A stretch of 11,646 bases of DNA from JAZNOL01 sp045580815 (GTDB taxonomy: Bacteria; Bacillota; Clostridia; RUG12999). This document shows positions 1 through 6,181 of this stretch, piece after piece. The position numbers and the translations under genes are program-made. Within the stretch, counting starts at the first letter, position 1; each line of letters starts with the position of its first letter. The notes under the pieces were generated by a model that was not told the origin of the DNA, ran no database searches, and was given only the letters and a program-made list of their open reading frames with translations. The stretch is taken from the NCBI GenBank assembly GCA_045580815.1, contig JAZNOL010000089.1, positions 1-11,646 of the forward strand, given 5' to 3'.

Positions 1-1
1 A

Positions 2-274
2 GATTCACTTCGCAAGCTGGGCGACAGTCTTAAAGAAAAAGAAGACAATCTTCTCACTGTGCTTGCCGGCGTAAAAGACGACAAAGCAGTTATTGTGGCA
101 ATGGCAACAAAAACAGCTATTGCAAACGGTGCTCACGCAGGCAACATAGTCCGTGAGGTTGCAAAAGCAGCCGGCGGCGGTGGCGGCGGAAAACCCGATT
201 CTGCACAGGCAGGTGCAAAAGATATTTCTAAACTTGACGAGGCTCTTGCTCTTGTTGAAACACTTATAAAATAA
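2..274 (+). CDS. alaS: Alanine--tRNA ligase, C-terminal end (5' truncated)
   Basis: Open from the window edge in the frame of base 2 to a TAA at 272-274, giving the last 90 residues. The segment GGGGGGKPDSAQAG followed by KDISKLDEAL is the hallmark glycine-rich stretch of the AlaRS C-Ala (DHHA1) domain. That domain links the aminoacylation and editing domains and helps bind tRNA-Ala. Upstream residues (LGDSLKEKEDNLLTVLAGVK) fit the coiled coil and beta strand before it. AlaRS charges tRNA-Ala with alanine in the cytoplasm. The catalytic and editing domains lie outside the window. The family usually reads AGGKD after the glycine run; here it is AGAKD, a mild change. A HIT gene follows 51 bp later on the same strand and may be cotranscribed. 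Confidence 0.95.
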   Translation, partial: DSLRKLGDSLKEKEDNLLTVLAGVKDDKAVIVAMATKTAIANGAHAGNIVREVAKAAGGGGGGKPDSAQAGAKDISKLDEALALVETLIK

Positions 275-325
275 TTGAAATAAATACCCGTACAAAAATA
301 TATCGGTTTTAAAGGAGGATATATC

Positions 326-670
326 ATGGAAGGATGTTTGTTTTGCAACATTATAAAAGGCGAAATCCCCTCATCAAAAGTATATGAGGACGATTATGTT
401 TATGCTTTTAACGATATAAGCCCGGTTGCACCGGTTCATGTGCTTATTATTCCGAAAAAGCATATTTCACGCCTTGATGAAATAAACGAAGAAAACAGTA
501 TATACGTTGCCAAAATTTTTGAGGCAGCGGCAAAAATCGCAAAGGAATCAGGTCTTGATGAACGTGGATACCGTATTGTCAGCAATTGCGGCGAAGCGGC
601 AGGGCAGACGGTGTTCCACATACACTATCATCTGCTTGGCGGACGTGACCTTGCGTGGCCTCCGGGCTGA
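326..670 (+). CDS. HIT (histidine triad) family nucleotide hydrolase
   Basis: A 114-residue protein, the usual length for bacterial HIT proteins of the HinT branch. The C-terminal HIHYHLLGG (His98, His100, His102) is the His-x-His-x-His catalytic triad, in which the middle His attacks the alpha phosphate of nucleoside phosphoramidates and adenylates. Conserved family segments are visible: CLFCNIIKGEIPSSKVYEDD at residues 4-23, AFNDISPVAPVHVLIIPKKH at 27-46 and NCGEAAGQTV at 87-96. Cys4 and Cys7 with His46 and one triad His could form the zinc site found in some HIT proteins (inference). ATG at 326 follows AAAGGAGGA with good spacing. It sits 51 bp after alaS; HinT-like enzymes cleave aminoacyl-adenylates, so the neighbourhood could make sense, but a functional link is only inferred. 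Confidence 0.95.
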   Translation: MEGCLFCNIIKGEIPSSKVYEDDYVYAFNDISPVAPVHVLIIPKKHISRLDEINEENSIYVAKIFEAAAKIAKESGLDERGYRIVSNCGEAAGQTVFHIHYHLLGGRDLAWPPG

Positions 671-682
671 TTAAGTAAAAAT

Positions 683-720
683 AAAAATGGCTGTAGCAAA
701 TTGATGCTACAGCCATTTTT
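683..720. terminator. Bidirectional intrinsic terminator between convergent HIT and yabR genes
   Basis: A perfect 16-bp inverted repeat: 683-698 (AAAAATGGCTGTAGCA) pairs with 705-720, around a 6-nt loop. The 3' side ends in five T on the plus strand, and the minus-strand reading is followed by a T-rich tail. It lies 12 bp after the HIT stop and between two convergent genes, so it probably ends transcription from both sides. Confidence 0.88.
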
Positions 721-744
721 GAAGGCGAAAGAAAATATGAGAAT

Positions 745-772
745 AAAAAAACCGCACTAAAAAGTGCAGTTT
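745..772 (-). terminator. Intrinsic terminator of the yabP-yabQ-divIC-yabR operon
   Basis: Read on the minus strand just after the yabR stop: a 10-bp stem (763-772 with 749-758, one G-T wobble), a TTTT loop at 759-762, then a run of six T (plus-strand A run 745-750, overlapping the base of the stem). This is a canonical intrinsic terminator about 8 bp past the stop codon. Leak-through would meet the stronger hairpin at 683-720. Confidence 0.8.
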
Positions 773-780
773 CGGTTTTA

Positions 781-1197
781 TCAGTATGGTACAACATTGT
801 TATTGTTGTTGCGGCTTCGGCGAGTTTCCTTGCCAGTTTTAAGGGTACTCATTTTTTCATCACTTTCCTGCTTGAATTTTGAAAGCATATCTTCAAATGA
901 CATTTTAGAAGCCTTGGGTTTGCCCCATTCAACATCTTCGGGCCGTTTTGATTTTTTTCTTTCCTGTTCAATAACCTTTTTGATAGAAAGATTAATTTTG
1001 CCTTTTTCCTCAGAAACAATCATAACTTTAACAGATTGTCCAACTTTGAGATATTCGTTGATATCCTGCACATATTCAGCAGCAACTTCTGAAATGTGAA
1101 CAAGTCCCACCGATTTTTCGCCAAATTCAACAAATGCACCAAATGGCGCAATACTTTTAACCTTTCCTTCAACAACACTACCCACGTTTAGCGGCAT
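781..1197 (-). CDS. yabR: S1 RNA-binding domain protein (YabR family)
   Basis: 138 residues. Residues 5-72 form one S1/OB-fold RNA-binding domain: GSVVEGKVKSIAPFGAFVEF, then GLVHISEVAAEYVQDINEYL and LKVGQSVKVMIVSEEKGKIN ending LSIKKV. The rest is a charged, low-complexity tail of the kind seen in YabR / general stress protein 13 / CvfD proteins. These associate with ribosomes or mRNA and affect translation or virulence in some Firmicutes (family knowledge). ATG at 1197 follows AAAGGAGGAA on the minus strand at a slightly long spacing. It is the last gene of yabP-yabQ-divIC-yabR, 49 bp after divIC, the same order as in Bacillus subtilis. A terminator follows directly. Confidence 0.9.
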   Translation of the reverse strand: MPLNVGSVVEGKVKSIAPFGAFVEFGEKSVGLVHISEVAAEYVQDINEYLKVGQSVKVMIVSEEKGKINLSIKKVIEQERKKSKRPEDVEWGKPKASKMSFEDMLSKFKQESDEKMSTLKTGKETRRSRNNNNNVVPY

Positions 1198-1246
1198 ACC
1201 CCTTTTGTTCCTCCTTTATATTGAACCGCACCTTGCGGCAAAATAC

Positions 1247-1537
1247 TTATTCACTTTTACCATCCACAAAAAGCTTTTCTGTGCTTTTGCAAAGACCAAG
1301 CCTCTGGCGTGCGATTTTTTCAACAAACTTATCACTGCCTACCTGCTGCAACTCAGCCTCAAGCTCTCTGTTGACAATTTTCTGCTGTTCAATACCTGCG
1401 TTATAAGTGTCGAGCAAGCACTGACTGTCATTGATGGTGTGACTCTGAGAGATAAGTGTGATAGTGACATATATTAAAAGTGAAATTCCAATTAAAAGAG
1501 AAACTATTTTATTACTTAAAATATTAAAAAATTTCAT
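1247..1537 (-). CDS. divIC: Septum formation initiator, DivIC/FtsB family
   Basis: 96 residues from the preferred ATG at 1537. Layout is typical: a short cytoplasmic N-terminus, one membrane segment near residues 10-30 (IVSLLIGISLLIYVTITLI), a coiled coil near 35-66 (NAGIEQQKIVNRELEAELQQ), then the conserved FVEKIARQRLGLCK. The protein acts in the divisome with FtsL and DivIB/FtsQ and helps activate septal peptidoglycan synthesis. Start choice: an in-frame GTG at 1546 adds three residues but lies inside AGGTGA (plus 1543-1548), a perfect Shine-Dalgarno 5 nt before the ATG, so the ATG is better. It lies 37 bp after yabQ. Cys residues in the coiled coil and after the conserved motif are unremarkable. 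Confidence 0.9.
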   Translation of the reverse strand: MKFFNILSNKIVSLLIGISLLIYVTITLISQSHTINDSQCLLDTYNAGIEQQKIVNRELEAELQQVGSDKFVEKIARQRLGLCKSTEKLFVDGKSE

Positions 1538-1542
1538 GTTTG

Positions 1543-1548
1543 TCACCT
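1543..1548 (-). promoter_or_regulatory. Ribosome binding site that decides the divIC start
   Basis: Minus-strand AGGTGA, fully complementary to the 16S rRNA 3' end (TCACCT), 5 nt before ATG 1537. The alternative GTG start at 1546-1544 is contained within it and has no good Shine-Dalgarno of its own. Confidence 0.75.
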
Positions 1549-1574
1549 AAAACAAAGTAAAAAGTTTCAGTATC

Positions 1575-2081
1575 CTATTTTATAACATACCTTAATAATT
1601 TTATAATAAAATGCGGTAATTTTTCAATGGTATTTTTCACAAAAAAAGAATGTTTTTTTAGTTTACTTTGCACAAAAAAACGCAAATATTTAAAAATGGA
1701 ACGCAAAAAAAGCAAAATATGTAAAAAAGGAAAAAAAATCATACGAAAAATGGTTTTGAAAATTGTTTGCAAAAACCGAAACTGTTTTTCAAGCACAGGG
1801 CGAATATAAATGCTTACGCCAAAAATATAAATCAAAAGTCCAAAAACAAGTCCGGCAAACACAAACCAACGTAATTTGCCGCCGCAAGTGATATACAGAG
1901 CGGCAAAAAATGCTATTGCAAGCAAAAGAAAAAACAGGCTGTCAAAAATAAAAACAACCACTTTTTTGATTTTAAAGATGTGCCGTAGTGCACTGTATAC
2001 ATCATAAAAAAATGCCATAATTATACCAACGGAAAAACAGGCAAAAAAGGATACCGTCTGTTCGCAAATGCTTACAGGCAA
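1575..2081 (-). CDS. yabQ: Spore cortex biosynthesis protein YabQ
   Basis: 168-residue integral membrane protein. Hydrophobic segments lie near residues 9-25 (SFFACFSVGIIMAFFYDVYS), 42-66 (VVFIFDSLFFLLLAIAFFAA), 71-95 (WFVFAGLVFGLLIYIFGVSI) and 106-128, with a basic C-terminal tail. The motif G-x-x-x-A-x-x-YDVY in the first segment and the glycine/phenylalanine-rich middle match YabQ, a mother-cell membrane protein of the outer forespore membrane needed for cortex formation in B. subtilis. Position between yabP and divIC supports this strongly. The start is a TTG at 2081 behind AGAAAGG, about 9 nt upstream; it places the first membrane segment as in known YabQ proteins, while the next ATG would cut into it. 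In Bacillus the genes are sigma-E dependent; I see no convincing promoter directly in front. Confidence 0.85.
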   Translation of the reverse strand: MPVSICEQTVSFFACFSVGIIMAFFYDVYSALRHIFKIKKVVVFIFDSLFFLLLAIAFFAALYITCGGKLRWFVFAGLVFGLLIYIFGVSIYIRPVLEKQFRFLQTIFKTIFRMIFFPFLHILLFLRSIFKYLRFFVQSKLKKHSFFVKNTIEKLPHFIIKLLRYVIK

Positions 2082-2097
2082 TTAAATCAGCCTTTCT

Positions 2098-2191
2098 GCT
2101 CACAAAGTGAGGTGTTTTGTTTCGGTTGTTATCCGTGAGCTGTGAAATTAGGATATGAACGACAAAAGTCGCTCATATCCCGAAACAAAAC
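2098..2191 (-). repeat. Nested inverted repeats in the yabP-yabQ spacer
   Basis: The 111-bp spacer is unusually structured. The outer arms 2114-2125 and 2180-2191 are a perfect 12-bp inverted repeat (GTTTTGTTTCGG). Inside is a hairpin at 2151-2180: GGATATGA pairs with TCATATCC, one mismatch, then CGAC/GTCG around AAAA. A further arm GCTCAC (2098-2103) can pair with GTGAG at 2107-2111 or GTGAGC at 2135-2140. The inner hairpin is not followed by a minus-strand T run, so it is not a classic terminator. It may be an RNA structure controlling yabQ expression or mRNA processing (inference). Confidence 0.6.
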
Positions 2192-2192
2192 G

Positions 2193-2489
2193 TTACTGCT
2201 GGCTGAGCAAGCGTTTGAAAAATCCTTGTTTTGGTACATTTTTGTCAGTGTCTACAGAATCAATATATGAGAAACTGTCAAAATGTCCCTCAAGAACGAT
2301 TTCACCGCTGTCAAGATTTAGCTTGCTCATGTGCAACTCCGACCCCTTGATTTCAAGAAGTCCCAAACAGGTGTAAATTACGCTTTGATTTTCATCAAAA
2401 CTGTCAACATCGCTTACTCCGGATACAGAGATTTTGTGTCGGTTTTCCAGTATGATATTTTGTGGAATATTGTCGCTTTTTTCGTTCAT
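2193..2489 (-). CDS. yabP: Sporulation protein YabP
   Basis: 98 residues, matching the YabP family (about 100 residues). Recognisable family segments are NIILENRHKISVSGVSDVDS at residues 11-30, followed by FDENQSVIYTCLGLLEIKGS at 31-50 and then ELHMSKLNLDSGEIVLEGHF, a beta-rich core ending in a short basic tail. YabP is a sporulation protein made in the mother cell; the related YqfC is in the same family. ATG at 2489 follows GGAGGCGAAAAA on the minus strand. It is the first gene of the minus-strand group and diverges from rho. In B. subtilis an S4-domain gene (yabO) usually precedes yabP; here it is absent and rho takes its place. A sigma-E promoter is expected but not clearly seen. Confidence 0.9.
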   Translation of the reverse strand: MNEKSDNIPQNIILENRHKISVSGVSDVDSFDENQSVIYTCLGLLEIKGSELHMSKLNLDSGEIVLEGHFDSFSYIDSVDTDKNVPKQGFFKRLLSQQ

Positions 2490-2631
2490 TTTTTCGCCTC
2501 CAAATGGATTTTGTTGTGTTTTACATTTATATGAGATTAAACAATATTAAATTACTAAATTGGAAAATATTGTAAATTTGCACAATAAAGATATTTAACA
2601 TTATAATAAATGCCGAAAATGATAAATTTCA

Positions 2632-2660
2632 TTGACAAAACGTATAATATGTGGTAAAAT
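2632..2660 (+). promoter_or_regulatory. Sigma-A promoter of rho
   Basis: TTGACA at 2632-2637, a 17-bp spacer and TAAAAT at 2655-2660, with the extended -10 element TGG directly before it. Transcription should start near 2667, giving a leader of about 115 nt before the rho ATG. A TATAAT at 2643-2648 is too close to the -35 to be the -10. Confidence 0.85.
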
Positions 2661-2692
2661 AAAACATGAAATATTTATTCAAAATTATTAGT

Positions 2693-2729
2693 GAGCACCA
2701 TTGCCTAAAACGGCAATATTCGGTGTTTT
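2693..2729 (+). promoter_or_regulatory. Attenuator-like hairpin in the rho 5' leader
   Basis: In the predicted leader, CACC-ATTGCC (2696-2705) pairs with GGCAAT (2712-2717) and GGTG (2722-2725), with a 4-nt bulge, and is followed directly by TTTT at 2726-2729. A second small hairpin, GTCT/AGAC at 2738-2749, follows. rho is autoregulated by premature termination in E. coli, so a control element here is plausible, but the short T run makes it uncertain. Confidence 0.4.
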
Positions 2730-2781
2730 GGTCAATTGTCTTTTTAGACGTCAGTGCATTCGCAAAGCAGAAAGGAAATAT

Positions 2782-4164
2782 ATGAAAAATTTTGATAAAA
2801 TGACCGTTGCGGAACTTAAAGAGGAAGCAAAAAATGCAGGGATAAAACTTGTCGGAACAGCAAAAAAAGCACAGATTATACAGCAACTTAAAGATTTTAA
2901 TAGCGGCGAAAATGAAGTTGCAAGCTCTGCATCGCTAGAAACAGGTAAAAGTGAAAATTTGCATGCAGAACAGGCTTCAGCGGAAGAGCCCAAAAAGTTA
3001 CTGTTTGATGTGAATAAAACCAAGGAAAATGTTAACGGAATTCTGGAGGTTTTAGAGGATGGATACGGTTTCGCCCGAGGAGCAAACTGTCTTGACGGCA
3101 ATAGTGATGTTTATGTTTCGCCGGCAATGATACGAAAATATTTTCTTCGTACAGGTGATAAAATTACCGGATTTGCAGTGAAAAGAGAAAATGAGAAATT
3201 TGAAGCGCTGGTGTATATAAAAAGTGTTAATGACCAACGTCCCGAGGTTATACGAAATCGTGTAAGGTTTGAAAATCTGGTGCCTGTTTATCCCAATGAG
3301 CGGCTTAAACTTGAAAATGGTTCGAAAAATTATGCAATGCGTCTTGTTGACGTTGTAGCACCTGTAGGTAAAGGACAAAGAGGGCTTATTGTTGCACCGC
3401 CAAAAGCAGGGAAAACAACGGTCCTTAAAGATATTGCAAAAAGTATTATAGCAAATAATCCCGAGGTTTACGTTATAATTTTGCTTATAGATGAACGTCC
3501 GGAAGAAGTTACCGATATGATACATTCGATAAAAGGTGCAGACGTTGTTTATTCGACATTTGATATGCCGCCGGAAAATCACACAAAAGTGGCAGAAATG
3601 ATACTTGAGCGTTCTCAACGTCTTGTTGAGAGCAAAAAGGATGTAGTGCTTCTGATTGACAGCATAACACGATTGGCAAGAGCCTACAACCTGGTTGGTC
3701 AGACAACAGGAAGATCACTTTCGGGCGGACTTGATGCAGGAGCACTGTATAAACCGAAAAAGCTTTTTGGAGCAGCGCGTAACATAGAAAACGGCGGTAG
3801 CCTCACAATTTTGGCAACAGCTCTTGTTGAAACCGGTAGCCGCATGGATGATGTGATTTTTGAGGAGTTTAAAGGAACCGGCAATATGGAGCTGCATCTT
3901 GACCGAAAAATGTCGGAACGCAGGATATTCCCGGCAGTTGATATATTCAAATCGGGTACGAGGAAAGAAAATTTGCTTCTTTCGTATGATGAACTAACGG
4001 CATCGTGGAATATTCGCCGTGCTTTTGGAGACGGTTACAGCCCGGAAGTAACGGAATTTGTTATAAGCAAGCTCATGACCACAAATTCTAACAGCGAGTT
4101 TGTCAAGCTTATAAATTCTGAAATTAAAAACGAAAAATTTTCGGGTTACAAAAATGTAAGATAG
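2782..4164 (+). CDS. rho: Transcription termination factor Rho
   Basis: 460 residues from ATG 2782, with AAAGGA 6-11 nt upstream; the reading frame is open from 2701 but upstream codons have no ribosome binding site. Rho is a hexameric RNA-dependent ATPase/translocase that ends transcription. Domains in order: a SAP-like Rho_N helical region (MTVAELKEEAKNAGIKLVGT, residues 7-26), an acidic low-complexity linker (about 40-75), an RNA-binding cold-shock/OB fold (ILEVLEDGYGFARG to FLRTGDKITGFAV, about 87-143), then the RecA-like ATPase. Walker A is APPKAGKTT (205-213), Walker B is DVVLLIDS (287-294), and DERPEEVTDM (247-256) and SGGLDAGALYKPKKLFGAAR (314-333, Q-loop) are conserved. The bicyclomycin-pocket lysines of the P-loop (K208, K211) are present. 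dacF follows after 22 bp. Confidence 0.98.
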   Translation: MKNFDKMTVAELKEEAKNAGIKLVGTAKKAQIIQQLKDFNSGENEVASSASLETGKSENLHAEQASAEEPKKLLFDVNKTKENVNGILEVLEDGYGFARGANCLDGNSDVYVSPAMIRKYFLRTGDKITGFAVKRENEKFEALVYIKSVNDQRPEVIRNRVRFENLVPVYPNERLKLENGSKNYAMRLVDVVAPVGKGQRGLIVAPPKAGKTTVLKDIAKSIIANNPEVYVIILLIDERPEEVTDMIHSIKGADVVYSTFDMPPENHTKVAEMILERSQRLVESKKDVVLLIDSITRLARAYNLVGQTTGRSLSGGLDAGALYKPKKLFGAARNIENGGSLTILATALVETGSRMDDVIFEEFKGTGNMELHLDRKMSERRIFPAVDIFKSGTRKENLLLSYDELTASWNIRRAFGDGYSPEVTEFVISKLMTTNSNSEFVKLINSEIKNEKFSGYKNVR

Positions 4165-4186
4165 CTTTGATATCGGAGGTAAAAAC

Positions 4187-5332
4187 ATGAAAAAAATTAT
4201 TGTTTATCTGCTTATTGTTTGCATATGTGCGGCATTTGTGCCAATGAGCGTGTTTGCGGCAGAACCGCCGACGGTTGAAAGTGCTGCGTATTTGCTTATG
4301 GAGGCTGATACGGGCAAAATACTTATGGAAAAAGGTAAAGATGAACGTCTTGCTGTGGCGAGCATAACAAAACTTATGGTATTGTTGCTTGCTACAGAAA
4401 AAATAGAACGTGGTGAAATGTCGCTTGATGATATTGTTACAGGTACACAGGCGGCAAGAGATACCGAAGGTTCTACCATGTTTATAGATGTGGGCGAAAA
4501 ACTTACCGTTAATGATATTTTAAAGGGCATTTGCATTGCAAGTGCAAATGACGGTGCTGTTGCCATGGCTGAACATATGGAAGGCAGTCAGGATGCGTGT
4601 ATTAAAAAAATGAATGAACGCGCAAAACAGCTTGGAATGAACAACACAAACTATGTGAATGTTACCGGCTTTGATGCCGACGGTCATGTTTCAACAGCAT
4701 ATGATACAGCAATTTTGTGTCAGGAAATTATTAAAAATCATCCAATAATTCTTGAATACAGCAAAATAAAAGAAGAATGGATACGTGACAATAAAACGCA
4801 GCTTCTTAACACAAACAAACTTCTTACAAGATATGAATATACAACCGGACTTAAAACCGGTACCGAAACCTCGGCAAAATACTGCGTTGCCGCAACAGCA
4901 GAAAAAGATGGCATGAAACTTATTGCAGTTGTGCTTGGAGCACCCGATGATTCAAAACGTTTTTCGGGAGCAAAAAGCATGTTTGAATACGGTTATGCAA
5001 ATTATCAGCTGTTTCGTGCTGCCGGTGGCGGCGATCCGGCAGGTGCGGTAAATGTTAATAAAGGAGAGATTAATTCTTTTGAAGCGGTTGTACAACGCGA
5101 TATTAACATTGTTATACCCAAAGATGGCGAAAACGGCGTTAAAAAAGATATTTTTCTTGAAAACACAGTTACAGCTCCGATAGAAGAAGGTACAAAAGTT
5201 GGAATGATGACAGTAAGTTGCGAAGAAACAGGCGAGGTGCAAAGTGTTGATGTTGTTGCACCGAGAAATGTAAAAAAAGCTTCTTTCTGGCAGTCGTTGC
5301 TCGCAGTTATGCGTGCGCTCTTTAATATTTAA
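4187..5332 (+). CDS. dacF: D-alanyl-D-alanine carboxypeptidase (penicillin-binding protein, DacF/PBP5 type)
   Basis: 381 residues. Signal peptide near 1-25 (basic MKK, hydrophobic core, SVFAA before EPP). The serine DD-peptidase motifs are complete: S59-I-T-K62 (nucleophile and general base), S119-A-N121, and K223-T-G225 in TGLKTGT. It removes the terminal D-Ala from peptidoglycan pentapeptides outside the membrane and limits cross-linking. A beta-rich PBP5_C-type domain follows (about 275-365), then an amphipathic tail (ASFWQSLLAVMRALFNI) that likely docks on the outer membrane leaflet, as in PBP5. ATG 4187 follows CGGAGGT. It lies 22 bp after rho and 16 bp before the SDR gene, so the three are probably one transcript. 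DacF in Bacillus is sporulation-specific; here the sigma-A rho promoter suggests vegetative expression, so DacA-like function is equally possible. Confidence 0.93.
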   Translation: MKKIIVYLLIVCICAAFVPMSVFAAEPPTVESAAYLLMEADTGKILMEKGKDERLAVASITKLMVLLLATEKIERGEMSLDDIVTGTQAARDTEGSTMFIDVGEKLTVNDILKGICIASANDGAVAMAEHMEGSQDACIKKMNERAKQLGMNNTNYVNVTGFDADGHVSTAYDTAILCQEIIKNHPIILEYSKIKEEWIRDNKTQLLNTNKLLTRYEYTTGLKTGTETSAKYCVAATAEKDGMKLIAVVLGAPDDSKRFSGAKSMFEYGYANYQLFRAAGGGDPAGAVNVNKGEINSFEAVVQRDINIVIPKDGENGVKKDIFLENTVTAPIEEGTKVGMMTVSCEETGEVQSVDVVAPRNVKKASFWQSLLAVMRALFNI

Positions 5333-5348
5333 TCGGGCGGTGAAAAGT

Positions 5349-6080
5349 GTGAAAACCGTTCTTATTACAGGAGCTTCCGGAGAAATCGGGGCAGCAACGG
5401 CAAAGCTTTTTGCACAAAACGGGTATGCGGTTGCAATAAACTATTTTAAAAACGAAAAATCCGCTTTGGAAATTAAAAATGATATTAAAGAAAATGACGG
5501 AATTGCCGATGTTTTTAAAGCAGATGTGGCAGATAACCAAGCGGTTTTTGAAATGGTAAAAGAAGTAAAAGCAAAACTTGGCGATGTGGATGTGCTCATA
5601 AATAATGCGGCAATTGCCGATCAGCGTATGCTGTGTGATGTAACACCTGAGATATGGCAGCGTATGTTTGATGTGAATGTTACCGGTGTATACAACTGTT
5701 GTCGTGCTGTTATTGATGATATGGTCTGCAAAAAAAACGGAAGCATAATCAATGTTTCATCCATGTGGGGAATTGTGGGAGCATCTTGTGAGGTAACTTA
5801 TTCGGCAACAAAAGCGGCGGTTATAGGATTTACAAAAGCTTTAGCAAAAGAACTCGGACCGTCCGGAATACGGGTAAACTGCGTGTCACCGGGACTTATT
5901 GAAACAAAAATGAACGCAAATATATCAAAAGAGGCATTGGCAGAGATTGAATACGAAACACCTCTTATGCGTAGTGGAAAACCGCTGGAAGTGGCAGAAA
6001 CAATGCTTTATCTGGCATCTGAAAAAGCTTCGTTTATAACCGGACAGAACATTAGCGTTAACGGTGGTTTCGTTATGTAA
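5349..6080 (+). CDS. FabG-like short-chain dehydrogenase/reductase, candidate EF-P 5-aminopentanone reductase
   Basis: 243 residues with all classic SDR motifs: cofactor loop TGASGEIG (7-14), NNAA (85-88), catalytic S138 with Y151-S-A-T-K155, PGLIETKM (181-188) and a C-terminal ITGQNISVNGG. NAD(P)H-dependent reduction of a carbonyl is expected. The segment SSMWGIVGASCEV before the catalytic Tyr is, from memory, typical of the YmfI-like group that reduces the 5-aminopentanone modification on elongation factor P, rather than of FabG of fatty acid synthesis (inference). No other fab genes are nearby. Start: an ATG at 5313 is in frame but overlaps dacF. GTG 5349 gives the usual MKTVLITGAS beginning and has GGTGA 5 nt upstream, so it is preferred. 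Confidence 0.88.
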   Translation: MKTVLITGASGEIGAATAKLFAQNGYAVAINYFKNEKSALEIKNDIKENDGIADVFKADVADNQAVFEMVKEVKAKLGDVDVLINNAAIADQRMLCDVTPEIWQRMFDVNVTGVYNCCRAVIDDMVCKKNGSIINVSSMWGIVGASCEVTYSATKAAVIGFTKALAKELGPSGIRVNCVSPGLIETKMNANISKEALAEIEYETPLMRSGKPLEVAETMLYLASEKASFITGQNISVNGGFVM

Positions 6081-6121
6081 TAAGTTTTTGTAAAAATATA
6101 TGAAAAATTTTCAAAAACTAC

Positions 6122-6150
6122 TTGAAATTTAATGCAATATGTGATAAAAT
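6122..6150 (+). promoter_or_regulatory. Sigma-A promoter of the small P-loop gene
   Basis: TTGAAA (6122-6127), 17-bp spacer, TAAAAT (6145-6150), with extended -10 TGA just before it. The stretch ATATGTGATAAAATA nearly matches the rho promoter's ATATGTGGTAAAATA. Just upstream, an A/T-rich 8-bp inverted repeat (6083-6090 with 6112-6119) may weakly separate this unit from the SDR gene. Confidence 0.75.
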
Positions 6151-6181
6151 ATAATAAAGTAAAATTTAGGAGGTAATTTAC

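Noticed and set aside
275..304. Promoter TTGAAA-N18-TATATC before the HIT gene
   Set aside because: Spacing is long, the -10 is poor, and the start would fall on the ribosome binding site; cotranscription with alaS is simpler.
2490..2631. Sigma-E or sigma-A promoter for yabP on the minus strand
   Set aside because: A CATATAAAT-like -10 and a TATAAT (plus 2602-2607) can be found, but neither has a convincing -35 at the right distance in this very A/T-rich stretch.
2701..2781. N-terminal extension of Rho by 27 residues
   Set aside because: The frame is open, but there is no ribosome binding site, the sequence forms a leader hairpin, and ATG 2782 has a good AAAGGA and the normal Rho N-terminus.
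3052..3618. 188-codon open frame on the minus strand inside rho
   Set aside because: It lies wholly within a certain rho gene, has Cys/His/Tyr/Phe-rich content typical of an antisense shadow, and lacks a ribosome binding site.
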